Origin: Rhodospirillaceae bacterium
GTDB lineage: Bacteria; Pseudomonadota; Alphaproteobacteria; Rhodospirillales; Magnetovibrionaceae
Direction: 5' to 3'
Assembly: GCA_029883045.1 (NCBI GenBank)
Contig: JAOUJU010000002.1
Location: 1 to 28,450 of the forward strand
Length of the DNA: 28,450 nucleotides
In this document: positions 1 through 7,816 of the stretch, in pieces
Position numbering within the stretch: position 1 is the stretch's first letter
Layout: each line of letters starts with the position of its first letter
Position numbers and translations under genes: made by a program
The notes under the pieces: model-generated
The model's input: only the letters and a program-made list of their open reading frames with translations
Database searches by the model: none
What the model was told of the DNA's origin: nothing

Positions 1-87
1 CCCGGTCACCATCATGGTGATAATCAATAGAGCCTGCGACCAGTGCCAGAACCGCTCGAAGCGCTTGAAGATATATATCCTTTGCAT
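1..87 (-). CDS. Cytochrome b-type membrane protein, N-terminal fragment
   Basis: Only the first 29 codons are inside the window and the rest lies beyond the left edge. The visible residues begin MQRIYIFKRFERFWHWSQ, run into a hydrophobic stretch (ALLIITMMVTG) and contain a His in a W-H-W context. That pattern is typical of the first helix of cytochrome b561/b6-like diheme subunits that pass electrons between quinone and periplasmic cytochromes. The ATG lies 3 bases after the stop of the octaheme cytochrome gene, with a strong AAGGAGGG ribosome binding site inside the end of that gene, so the two are co-transcribed. I infer that it is the quinone-side partner of the octaheme cytochrome. The family call rests on a short stretch only. 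Confidence 0.6.
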   Translation of the reverse strand, partial: MQRIYIFKRFERFWHWSQALLIITMMVTG

Positions 88-90
88 GAG

Positions 91-1782
91 TTAGCCCTCC
101 TTACGGTGTGTGTAATAACGTAGCGCGCCGTGTCCAAGCACGCCAACAAGCGACAGCCCGGCAATCAACCAGCCAATAGTGTCAAGTAACCCGAAGCGAT
201 TGAGGCCAGGAATATACAGACCTGGTACATCTTTCAGGCGGCTGTTGGCGCTGTGACAAGATTCACAGGCGACCGCATCTTCCTTGGGTGCGACCATGTG
301 TGTTTGCGGCCACGCCATTTCAGTTTCAACGAAGCCGTATTCGCCGCTATAGCTACTGCCCGCTGCTTTCATGCCGGTTTCCAGTGCTTTGTCCCAGTCG
401 TAGTTACCCCAGAACGCGCTGTCATCGGCACCGAAGGTGTGCAATACCCCTAGCGTTTTATTGCCTTTGTCAAAGACCTGCTTGCCGCGCATAACCTTGA
501 ACGGCCAGATGCGCGAGTTCGGATCATTTGCACTTCCTCCGTATTTATTAATAGGCACCATTTCCTCGCCGGTGACCTCGTCACCAAACAGGGTATATTT
601 TACGGTGCCATCAAACCAACGGTATTCAGGAATGACATTCTTGCCCCATTTAAAATCACCCTTCATGCCGTTATAAATTTGCTCACCCGCGGCATTGTTG
701 ATTTTTAAAGGATCACCTTTGTCCGTCAATTTGCCAGCGGTAGACCAATCCCACCACGTCTTGGTGGCGAAACCGCCTCGGGCAAATTCCGGAATATGAC
801 AGGTTTGACAAGCCAGCACATCGGTGTGGTCGTTTAATTTTTTGTTGGCTGTGTCTGGATGGGGAACCGAACCATGGCACGATTCACAAGTTGCCCGGTT
901 GCCGTCAGTGCGTCCCGGAATATCAATTCCGCTGGTGTCCTTAGCGTTAACTGCATAACGACTGCCCTGTACTAGGTGCTTGTCGCCGCCGTGACATTTA
1001 GAGCAGGAAAAATCTAGACCTTTTGAGCCATCTAGGTTTTTTGGGCTCATGTGCACATCAAGATATGGTCCAGGATTCATCAACGATAGATCCAAATCAC
1101 CATGTTTGACCGCATTACCACCACCGCCAAGGAAATGACAGACGCCGCAATTTTTGCGCCCGGTGGGCCCAACATTTTGCGCAACCATTGCCAAGTCAAC
1201 GGGTTTAATGAACTTGCCGCTCTTGGCTGGCCATTCGCGTGGTTCGTAAGCAGGGTGGCCAGCACCTGCTGGAAATTTACGATATTTGGTAGTGCTGTCA
1301 TGGCACACTAGACAGTCAACATTTTCCTGTTTAGCAAAATCAAATTTATCGTTTTCCCAGCCGTAACCTATATGGCAACTGGTGCAACGAGATTCATTCG
1401 ACACAACCGAACCGCAAAAGTTATTGATGACGTTCTTTTTGCCCAGTTTGCGTCCGGTGGCCGGATTCACAACATCCCAGTTCCAATGCTTGGTTTTATG
1501 AATTTGCTTGGATGCCTCGGTATGGCATTGTAGGCACGCCTTGGTAACTTCTGGTCCAGTAGCGAACGGCCCTTTTAGCTCTTTGAATTTTGTGTGGTCA
1601 GCGGTTGATTCGCTGCTTTCGGTTGTGCTTGGTGTGCTGTTGGCAGTTTGATTGCCAGCAACCTGATCTTCTGCCGCTTGAACGGTCGAGGTTGATGCCA
1701 TGATCAGGCTCAGGGCAAGCGCGATGCCGAACACGGCGTGTGTTACCGCGTTAGGGCAAGTTGTTTTATTAAACCAAATCAT
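91..1782 (-). CDS. Octaheme c-type cytochrome, tetrathionate reductase (Otr) family
   Basis: A 563-residue periplasmic multiheme cytochrome. It has a Sec-type signal segment (about residues 12-36, ending VQAA), a Ser/Thr-rich linker, and exactly eight CxxCH haem motifs: CLQCH (from residue 83), CTSCH, CLVCH, CGVCH, CSKCH, CESCH, CQTCH and CESCH. A C-terminal transmembrane helix (about 530-552) is followed by a basic tail. Eight CxxCH motifs and this length match the Otr family of Shewanella, which reduces tetrathionate, nitrite or hydroxylamine in vitro. A Lys-rich segment after CLVCH (TTKYRKFPAGAG) may hold the lysine that ligates the active-site haem in that family; this is by analogy. The C-terminal anchor and the coupled cytochrome b suggest a membrane-bound quinol-linked reductase or oxidase. 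The physiological substrate cannot be read from sequence. Confidence 0.9.
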   Translation of the reverse strand: MIWFNKTTCPNAVTHAVFGIALALSLIMASTSTVQAAEDQVAGNQTANSTPSTTESSESTADHTKFKELKGPFATGPEVTKACLQCHTEASKQIHKTKHWNWDVVNPATGRKLGKKNVINNFCGSVVSNESRCTSCHIGYGWENDKFDFAKQENVDCLVCHDSTTKYRKFPAGAGHPAYEPREWPAKSGKFIKPVDLAMVAQNVGPTGRKNCGVCHFLGGGGNAVKHGDLDLSLMNPGPYLDVHMSPKNLDGSKGLDFSCSKCHGGDKHLVQGSRYAVNAKDTSGIDIPGRTDGNRATCESCHGSVPHPDTANKKLNDHTDVLACQTCHIPEFARGGFATKTWWDWSTAGKLTDKGDPLKINNAAGEQIYNGMKGDFKWGKNVIPEYRWFDGTVKYTLFGDEVTGEEMVPINKYGGSANDPNSRIWPFKVMRGKQVFDKGNKTLGVLHTFGADDSAFWGNYDWDKALETGMKAAGSSYSGEYGFVETEMAWPQTHMVAPKEDAVACESCHSANSRLKDVPGLYIPGLNRFGLLDTIGWLIAGLSLVGVLGHGALRYYTHRKEG

Positions 1783-1836
1783 AGTAATCCCCTTTGCTTG
1801 TTCATGTCAGATTCGTTCTGGATTAACAGCGGATGC

Positions 1837-2382
1837 TCAGCAACCCCCAAGGTCCTGAACGCCGCCCGAACCGGAACCACCGGTCTTAGCAGCGGGACGA
1901 ATCAATTCAGGTGCCGGTTTGTTTGGATCAAAAGTAATAAATTTTTGTTGATCTGCGGCAACTTGCGCCATTACTCCAGCGACCATGCGACCAAATAATT
2001 GTCCCATCAGGCCAGAATTCATAATGCCGATGTACACCTTGTCATCATCGCCTTCGTATACCGTAATTGTGCACGGCATCAGGATGGATAATATACGCGT
2101 GTCACGATCCTTGATGATCGGTTTTGAATAATCGGGATTACATGCTTCGATCAACAGTGTGTTGGGTACAGTTGCACCCAGCTTGCGGATGGTATTGGAG
2201 GGGCTACGTAACCCAGACAGCGACCATCCAGCATCCTTGATATTGTGTTGAATTCGGGCTGCTGTTTCTTCTAGTCCGTACGGGCTCGGATACTCCGTAA
2301 GCATCAAGCTGCCGCCTAATTGCCATGCCGCAATGGCGAATACTACGATTCCGGCTAAAAACCCTGAGATAATCTTAAGCAT
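1837..2382 (-). CDS. DUF302 family protein, membrane-anchored
   Basis: A 181-residue protein with one N-terminal hydrophobic helix (about residues 2-26) acting as an uncleaved signal or anchor. It is followed by a domain with the DUF302 hallmarks: an amphipathic N-terminal half, a CNP motif near the middle (IEACNPDY), and LPC-like and VYEG motifs (LMPCTITVYEGDD). The tail is Gly/Ser-rich and ends in Cys. The DUF302 fold is small and of unknown biochemical role, and it often sits beside periplasmic redox or sulfur genes. Here it is first in an operon with the octaheme cytochrome (54-base gap). The start has a GGGAG ribosome binding site 7 bases upstream. The two conserved cysteines might bind metal or sulfur species, which is inference. 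Confidence 0.75.
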   Translation of the reverse strand: MLKIISGFLAGIVVFAIAAWQLGGSLMLTEYPSPYGLEETAARIQHNIKDAGWSLSGLRSPSNTIRKLGATVPNTLLIEACNPDYSKPIIKDRDTRILSILMPCTITVYEGDDDKVYIGIMNSGLMGQLFGRMVAGVMAQVAADQQKFITFDPNKPAPELIRPAAKTGGSGSGGVQDLGGC

Positions 2383-2410
2383 GATCTTGCTCCCTATATA
2401 TTAGACTATC

Positions 2411-2439
2411 ATTATATAACAACTCTCTAATAAATGCAA
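2411..2439 (-). promoter_or_regulatory. Sigma70-like promoter for the DUF302-octaheme operon
   Basis: Read on the minus strand there is a TTGCAT -35 element, a 17-base spacer and a perfect TATAAT -10. It lies about 30 bases before the DUF302 start codon, which has its own GGGAG ribosome binding site. Spacing and sequence fit a housekeeping promoter. Confidence 0.6.
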
Positions 2440-2562
2440 CCAACCCATTGATTTAATTGATTATTATATGAGTAAATTAGTGGGGTATTACCCAATGGTG
2501 CCAGTAACTTGTAGTATGGTAATAGGTGTAATTATCATCAGGATGTTGGATTAAAAATTGGA

Positions 2563-3429
2563 ATGATTAAACAATCATATTTATTCTCATTTGCTGTGAT
2601 GCTTGTAATCATGTTGGCGAACCTTTCGGTTCCATCACATGCCGCGAGCCTTGGTGATGGCAATCAGATTCCACATATCGGTGATGCGGGCCGTGCCGAT
2701 TACCTTAAATTTACCTCAGCTCCGTTGCCTCGCGCCTTTGCTATTGCACCCGGCGGAGTCTGGGCATGGGTATCGGGCGGAGACACTAAAGAATTAACCG
2801 AACTTGATGCGCTTAATTCATGCCGCCAGTACACCGAACAGACATGTCAGCTTTATGCTGTCGATGATCAGGTGGTATTTGATGAAACGCAGTGGACTTC
2901 ATCGTGGAGGTTGCATCTGGATGGTAACGCCGTTGCCAATGCGCCCGTAGGCATAGGTCGCGCTCAGCGGTTTCCCGATCTTGCCCTGACTTCGCCGAAC
3001 AATCGTCCGATTATGCTTTCAGATTTGCGGGGGAAACCTGTATTTTTACATTTTTGGGGTAGCTGGTGTCCGCCATGCCAAACCGAATTTGCAGACCTGC
3101 AAAAACTTTATAACGCCATTAAGAATGATGACGCTATCTCATTTGTTTTGGTGCAGGGCCGAGAATCAATTGAAAAGTCGCAGCGCTGGATGGAAAAACG
3201 CAAGTTTGTAATGCCGCTTTACGATTCCGGCCATAAAGGACGGGGTGATAAATCATTTCGTCTTGCAAATGGAACGTTACTGGCCGACCGCCGCTTGGCC
3301 TTGGCATATCCAACCACATATATCTTGGATGCAAACGGCCTAGTCGTTTTTCATCAATCCGGAGCAGGGGAGCAGTGGGCGCAATATGAAAATTTGATCC
3401 GCCACCTGACCGATAGCGGAATACAATAA
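2563..3429 (+). CDS. Periplasmic TlpA-like thioredoxin-fold protein with extra N-terminal domain
   Basis: A 288-residue exported protein. The signal peptide covers about residues 1-28 (cleavage near SHAAS). Residues about 55-110 form a small domain with the pattern FAIAPGGVWAW, ALNSC, CQLYAVDD, resembling the short Cys-containing repeat seen in some alphaproteobacterial periplasmic proteins. Residues about 135-288 are a TlpA/ResA-type thioredoxin domain with the redox pair WCPPC (Cys169, Cys172) and a later cis-Pro region (AYPTTYI). TlpA-type proteins reduce disulfides in the periplasm, often in cytochrome c or copper-centre maturation. Its position next to a multiheme cytochrome operon (divergent, 180-base gap) suggests a role in apocytochrome handling, which is inference. 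Confidence 0.8.
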   Translation: MIKQSYLFSFAVMLVIMLANLSVPSHAASLGDGNQIPHIGDAGRADYLKFTSAPLPRAFAIAPGGVWAWVSGGDTKELTELDALNSCRQYTEQTCQLYAVDDQVVFDETQWTSSWRLHLDGNAVANAPVGIGRAQRFPDLALTSPNNRPIMLSDLRGKPVFLHFWGSWCPPCQTEFADLQKLYNAIKNDDAISFVLVQGRESIEKSQRWMEKRKFVMPLYDSGHKGRGDKSFRLANGTLLADRRLALAYPTTYILDANGLVVFHQSGAGEQWAQYENLIRHLTDSGIQ

Positions 3430-3534
3430 GACCTGATTGGGTTTTGGCTGCCGTTACCATTAACTGGCTATAGATCTTAAATAGAAAGATGATCGGTTAC
3501 ACCTGCACAATATTTTATGGTACCATTACCTAAA

Positions 3535-3572
3535 AAAGGTCTCGGCAGAGATGCTAAGAGCCTTTCTTTATT
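3535..3572 (+). terminator. Possible rho-independent terminator
   Basis: AAAGG(T)CTC pairs with GAGCCTTT around a 14-base loop, with one bulged T, followed by a T-rich stretch. It lies about 100 bases after the thioredoxin-like gene and before the next ORF. The stem is imperfect and the T-run is interrupted. Confidence 0.3.
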
Positions 3573-3635
3573 GTTTAGGGCCTATATTTTTATTTCTTGT
3601 TCAAATGAACGCACAAATTAAACAGGCGAAACCCG

Positions 3636-4040
3636 ATGCACACCTTCAAGCTAACGCCCACGCCTAAAAGCGACTATCGCTTAGAAGTCAGCGAAATTAA
3701 GAAAAAATATAAGATTGAAAAGAATGGATATCGTCATAACAAAATTATTTATGGTTTTTGTGATGAATTGATAAATTTTACTGCGTTGCAATCTATCGGT
3801 TTAAATATCGAAGAGATCGACTTTGATGAAGAGCAATTAAATCTTGCTAATAATCTGGCACTACGAGGTCGCGCAAAATCAAAACTTGATCATCTTAAAT
3901 ATGACCGCGAGGAAAACGGTGCAACCAATCAGGACGAAGATGCTGCCGCACAGCAGAAATTAACTGATTTAAACAACAATATTCAAGCTGCTAAAGAAGC
4001 CCTGAATATTACAGGAACGATCAAAATAGTGAGGTTTTAG
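3636..4040 (+). CDS. Unrecognised protein upstream of an RRM protein
   Basis: A 134-residue soluble protein with no signal peptide or membrane segment, and I do not recognise the family. The N-terminal half is basic and mixed (KKKYKIEKNGYRHNK). The middle is acidic (IEEIDFDEEQ). Residues about 75-125 are strongly charged and helical-looking, with a likely coiled coil (DEDAAAQQKLTDLNNNIQAAKEAL). It ends one base before the start of the RRM gene, so the two form one transcription and probably translation unit. A role in RNA binding or in regulating the RRM partner is a guess from context. An AGGCGA motif precedes the ATG. Confidence 0.65.
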   Translation: MHTFKLTPTPKSDYRLEVSEIKKKYKIEKNGYRHNKIIYGFCDELINFTALQSIGLNIEEIDFDEEQLNLANNLALRGRAKSKLDHLKYDREENGATNQDEDAAAQQKLTDLNNNIQAAKEALNITGTIKIVRF

Positions 4041-4041
4041 A

Positions 4042-4278
4042 TTGAAACTGATAGCCCTTAATTTGCCGCGAGATTTTGGCGAAAAAGATTTAGAAGAATT
4101 ATTTACAGCGCACGGTAACGTTATATCTTGCAGCCTTGTTCTTGATAAAGAGAGCGGTTCTTCAAAAGGTTTTGGTTTTGTCGAAATGGCCCTTGACGAA
4201 GAAGCGATGGCCGCCATTGAAAATCTACACGGCAGCAAGGTAAATAAAAATAAAATTCGGGTGAAGCCCGCAACATAA
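4042..4278 (+). CDS. Small RNA-recognition-motif (RRM) protein
   Basis: A 78-residue protein consisting of a single RRM fold. RNP2 is LIALNLP near residues 3-9, and RNP1 is KGFGFVEMA at 42-50 with the two aromatic residues that stack on RNA. The usual helix lies between (EKDLEELFTAHG) and the C-terminal strand is KIRVKPA. It starts with TTG one base after the upstream stop, and a GTGAGG ribosome binding site sits just inside the upstream gene. Bacterial single-RRM proteins (well known in cyanobacteria, scattered in proteobacteria) bind single-stranded RNA and are often cold-related. Their targets are mostly unknown. Lysine-rich C terminus and AT-rich codons are notable. Confidence 0.88.
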   Translation: MKLIALNLPRDFGEKDLEELFTAHGNVISCSLVLDKESGSSKGFGFVEMALDEEAMAAIENLHGSKVNKNKIRVKPAT

Positions 4279-4355
4279 TTCTTGGTCTTTGCAGTGCTTA
4301 AGTTAAAAATTAAAAAATCTTAAGTTTCAGTTTTGCAAAAATTACCGCGCTGCCA

Positions 4356-5138
4356 TTAGATTGGTTTACGCGAGGTTAGTTTACGCGCAAGAAATTTTTC
4401 CATCGCCGTGGCCGCGTTTACATAATACTGATGAAATTCCTCTGCCTTTTTCATGTTCTTGGTTTTAGCGGCAAATTCATTCATCAGGGGAAACTGTTCC
4501 TTTGCAAATGTTTCCATATCAATCTGTTTAAGCCGTGAAATAATTGTCGTAAAGTTTAGTATTATCATTCCACCTTGGGGTTTGGTTGCAGCTTTTTCAA
4601 CTTCAGCGGCAACGTTCGGTGCGCGCGCCATCAAGCCATCGGCGTACTCGCGCAATATCTGGGCCTGATCGTTTAATTCTTTTCGTTCGCGTTTGAAATC
4701 ATTTGGATCAACAATTTTTTTATCTCGGTAAACCACCGGCGCTTGATCGGATGTATCACACAACCAACCGGGCCTAGGCACAAGCAAATCTAATTGATCA
4801 TTTTCTTCACGGTAGGGGTAAAACGGCATGGTCTTGCAGCGCAATGGCTTGTTATCGTGAATTGCACACATTCCATCCCCCAGCAATGCCGGACATGAAA
4901 GCGAAGGCGGCATATATGAAATTGGGGTTATTTGCACCGCAATTTGTTTTCGTTTGCCAAGCTGTATAGTTGTGCCGAGGCGGGCGTTAAGAGCAAAAGA
5001 TTTTGCACCTGCGCGCACGGTTGACCACATAATGGCCAAGGGAAACCGCCCAACATTGGCAATAGCATCATTAATGCTAAGTGGTAATTTTCCAAAACAG
5101 CACTTGCCGCACGCCGTGCATTTAAAATGGCGATCCAT
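4356..5138 (-). CDS. YkgJ-type cysteine-cluster protein
   Basis: About 260 residues. The N-terminal FKCTACGKCC (Cys7, 10, 13, 14 counted from the chosen ATG) and the later CPAL...MCAIHDNKPLRCK and CDTSD cysteines form the YkgJ/FliB-like Zn- or Fe-S-type cluster domain. The C-terminal half is helical and lacks a recognisable domain. I chose the ATG at 5138 because its A is the last base of the YchJ stop (TAATG overlap). A start 15 bases upstream is possible. Biochemical function of most YkgJ proteins is unknown, and some relatives are flagellin lysine N-methylases, but nothing here is specific for that. It shares an operon with the preceding SEC-C protein, another Cys-rich metal-binding protein. 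Confidence 0.8.
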   Translation of the reverse strand: MDRHFKCTACGKCCFGKLPLSINDAIANVGRFPLAIMWSTVRAGAKSFALNARLGTTIQLGKRKQIAVQITPISYMPPSLSCPALLGDGMCAIHDNKPLRCKTMPFYPYREENDQLDLLVPRPGWLCDTSDQAPVVYRDKKIVDPNDFKRERKELNDQAQILREYADGLMARAPNVAAEVEKAATKPQGGMIILNFTTIISRLKQIDMETFAKEQFPLMNEFAAKTKNMKKAEEFHQYYVNAATAMEKFLARKLTSRKPI

Positions 5139-5620
5139 TAGGCACCGCAGCATTTTTTATATTTTTTTCCTGAACCACAAGGGCACGGTTCATTGCGACC
5201 AATTTTTGTAGATTGCCGGGGTGGGCTTTTTGGGTTCATTTCCCCACCGCTGCAGACCCAACGCCCATCTTCACGGCTAAATTGCGATAATTCATGATGC
5301 ACGCGCTGTTGCCCATGTAATTGAAAGCGAGCAATAAATTCTATTTCCCCAATTTCATCGTCTTCGCCCCCACCACTAACTGATTTAATTTCTAGGCCCA
5401 ACCATTTGGCATCGCTGGCATTACCGTCTGCTTCGACCTGATCAAATTCATCGCTAAGATCAGATGAAAGGGTGGTGGCAAGATAATCTGTATTGCCCAG
5501 CGCATATGCGCTGTAACGCGAACGCATTAACGTTTCGGCTGTAGGTGCGGGGGCGCCATCAATTATGGGCTTACAGCACTCATCAAAACTACGCCCGGAA
5601 CCACATAAACACTGTTTCAT
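5138..5620 (-). CDS. YchJ family SEC-C motif protein
   Basis: A 160-residue protein with a Cys-rich zinc motif at each end: CLCGSGRSFDECC at residues 4-16 and a canonical SEC-C motif CPCGSGKKYKKCC at the C terminus. The central YchJ/NTF2-like domain includes the conserved RSRYSAYALG segment. SEC-C motifs bind zinc and, in SecA, contact SecB. YchJ itself has no settled function. It is first in a two-gene operon, its stop overlapping the start of the YkgJ-type gene. A GGATGG element sits upstream of the ATG. Confidence 0.9.
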   Translation of the reverse strand: MKQCLCGSGRSFDECCKPIIDGAPAPTAETLMRSRYSAYALGNTDYLATTLSSDLSDEFDQVEADGNASDAKWLGLEIKSVSGGGEDDEIGEIEFIARFQLHGQQRVHHELSQFSREDGRWVCSGGEMNPKSPPRQSTKIGRNEPCPCGSGKKYKKCCGA

Positions 5621-5858
5621 TAAGCAACCATCCTATTAAAGTTGACGTTTCCACCAACCCCCAGCTTAATGGATAGTGCCTTCCTAGGCGAGCTGCTTTT
5701 ACAAACTATTTGGCTCTTTTGTTCATGATTGCGCTGGCAAGGCACGCGCCATGGACGCTATCATTATTTATGTGTCCCGATGGACGCGATTTTATATGCA
5801 ACTGGCAAATGTTGATGTATATACGCGAGAATAATTTCTGGCGTAAAAGGATCTGGAA

Positions 5859-7772
5859 ATGGATGAATGGACAATTGACGATGCCGACGATCTTTACCGC
5901 ATACAGCGATGGGGTGATGGGTATTTTGGTGTAGGTGATAACGGCAAGCTTCTTGCCTTGCCTGATGTTGATCACCGCGAAGTTCCAATTGCCCTGCAAG
6001 ATGTAGTTGATGAACTACGCGAGCAAAATGTGCAGTTTCCGGTTGTTATGCGTTTTCACGATATTCTCAAAAATCGTGTACGCCAGTTAAATGAATCTTT
6101 TGCCACCGCAATTGCTGAGGCTGGGTACGATGCACCTTATCGTGGCGTTTATCCCATTAAGGTAAATCAGATACGCGAAGTGGTGGATGAAATAGTAAAG
6201 GCGGGACTGCCATATAATTATGGCCTTGAAGCAGGATCCAAACCGGAATTAATGGCGGTGCTTTCTTATGACATAGGAACCGAGGCCCTGACCATTTGTA
6301 ACGGTTATAAGGATGAGGACTTTTTGCGCCTTGCTATGTTGGGCCGCAAAATGGGCCGCAAGGTGGTGGTGGTAATAGAAAAATACAGCGAGATAGAACC
6401 GTTGTTGCGCATTGCCAGCGAAATGGAAGTAGAGCCGATAATTGGATTGCGTATAAAAATGCGCACCAAAACCGAAGGCAAGTGGAGCGAATCAAGCGGC
6501 GAGCGCGCAAAGTTTGGTTTGACTATTTCAGAAATACTAAATGCAATTAAATTAATTCAAGATAGCGGCTTTGGTGATTCCATACGCATGTTGCATTTTC
6601 ATGTTGGCAGCCAATTATCAGACATTCGTTTTGTTCGCGATGCGGTACAAGAAGCAGCCCGCATATATGCCCGCCTGGTCAAGCGCGGTATTGCGCTTAC
6701 TTATCTTGATATTGGTGGCGGTTTGGCGGTTGATTATGATGGTAGCAGTTCCAGCGGACATTCATCCATGAACTACACCATGAATGATTATGCCAATGGC
6801 GTGGTTTATGGCGTAAAGCAAGTTTGCGATATGGAAGAGGTTCCCCATCCAACCTTGGTTACCGAAAGTGGCCGGGCGATAACTGCGCATCATTCATGTG
6901 TTGTTATGCGGGTAATCGGCGAAATTGCTAATGATGCCAACCCAATAGATACCGATCAAGTAGACGACGAGCATATCTTAGTAACAAACATGCGCGACCT
7001 TCTGGCCGATCTTACTGAGGGAAAAAATTATCAAGATGCTTACAACGAAGCACTGGTTTTGATGGAGGACGCGGTTAATGCGTTTAAGCTTGGCGTACTG
7101 GGAATGGAAGAACTGGCACGCTCAGAATCGCTCTATTGGCGGCTAATGCGGGCAGTATCGCGCGGCCTCAAAACCGAGGAATTTGTATCCGAAGATATGC
7201 GTGACGTTGAATCGCTTTTGGGCTCGCAGTACCTGTGTAATTTTTCACTTTTTCAGTCGGCTGCCGATAGTTGGGCCATTCAGCAGGTATTGCCAGTGGT
7301 GCCGCTGACACGACTTAACCAAAAGCCAACCCGCAATTGCACGATTGCCGATATAACCTGCGATAGCGATGGCCGCATTTCACAATTTATCGGCGAGGTT
7401 GGAACAAGTGATACCTTAGCCCTACACGAACTAGTTCCGGGGGAGAGTTATTATCTGGCGCTGTTCATGACAGGTGCCTATCAAGACGTAATGGGCGACA
7501 TGCACAATCTTTTTGGCCGCCTAAACGAAGCACATATTTTTTGCGACCCAAAAGATCCAACAGGGTTTTATGTTGAAGAATTCATAACGGGCTCTACTGC
7601 CGGACAGGTTTTAAAAATAATGCAATATAACCCAGTCGCCATGGCAGACCGGGTCAAGGAAATGGTTGATCGCACGGTTGCCGCTGGTGCGCTTGGTTCG
7701 CGTGATGGGGTAAAGCTGGTTGATTTTTATGAATCCTGTCTAAGTAGCTACACTTATTTGCGTAACGCCTAA
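5859..7772 (+). CDS. speA: Biosynthetic arginine decarboxylase
   Basis: A 637-residue cytosolic PLP enzyme of the fold III group that converts arginine to agmatine, the first step of the agmatine route to putrescine. The PLP-binding lysine is in YPIKVNQ (Lys101). GSKPEL, the HFHVGSQ segment near residue 246, the DIGGGL glycine loop and VTESGRAI are all present. The length is that of full SpeA (630-660 residues). The start has an AAAGGA ribosome binding site at good spacing. No agmatinase or agmatine deiminase gene is in view. It is followed after 44 bases by rlmJ, possibly co-transcribed. SpeA is not universal in alphaproteobacteria, where ornithine decarboxylase routes are common. Confidence 0.95.
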   Translation: MDEWTIDDADDLYRIQRWGDGYFGVGDNGKLLALPDVDHREVPIALQDVVDELREQNVQFPVVMRFHDILKNRVRQLNESFATAIAEAGYDAPYRGVYPIKVNQIREVVDEIVKAGLPYNYGLEAGSKPELMAVLSYDIGTEALTICNGYKDEDFLRLAMLGRKMGRKVVVVIEKYSEIEPLLRIASEMEVEPIIGLRIKMRTKTEGKWSESSGERAKFGLTISEILNAIKLIQDSGFGDSIRMLHFHVGSQLSDIRFVRDAVQEAARIYARLVKRGIALTYLDIGGGLAVDYDGSSSSGHSSMNYTMNDYANGVVYGVKQVCDMEEVPHPTLVTESGRAITAHHSCVVMRVIGEIANDANPIDTDQVDDEHILVTNMRDLLADLTEGKNYQDAYNEALVLMEDAVNAFKLGVLGMEELARSESLYWRLMRAVSRGLKTEEFVSEDMRDVESLLGSQYLCNFSLFQSAADSWAIQQVLPVVPLTRLNQKPTRNCTIADITCDSDGRISQFIGEVGTSDTLALHELVPGESYYLALFMTGAYQDVMGDMHNLFGRLNEAHIFCDPKDPTGFYVEEFITGSTAGQVLKIMQYNPVAMADRVKEMVDRTVAAGALGSRDGVKLVDFYESCLSSYTYLRNA

Positions 7773-7816
7773 GCCAAAAAGCCAAAGCGCCAAAGCGCAA
7801 CGAAAGGCCATTAACA

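Noticed and set aside
4298..4328. Repeated CTTAAG(TT) after the RRM gene as a terminator
   Set aside because: The repeated 6-mer is weak in pairing, with a long AT loop and no T-run of note.
5706..5999. ORFs on both strands over the speA leader and 5' end
   Set aside because: They overlap the speA start, have no domain and no convincing ribosome binding site. The 238-base leader holds nothing else I can name.
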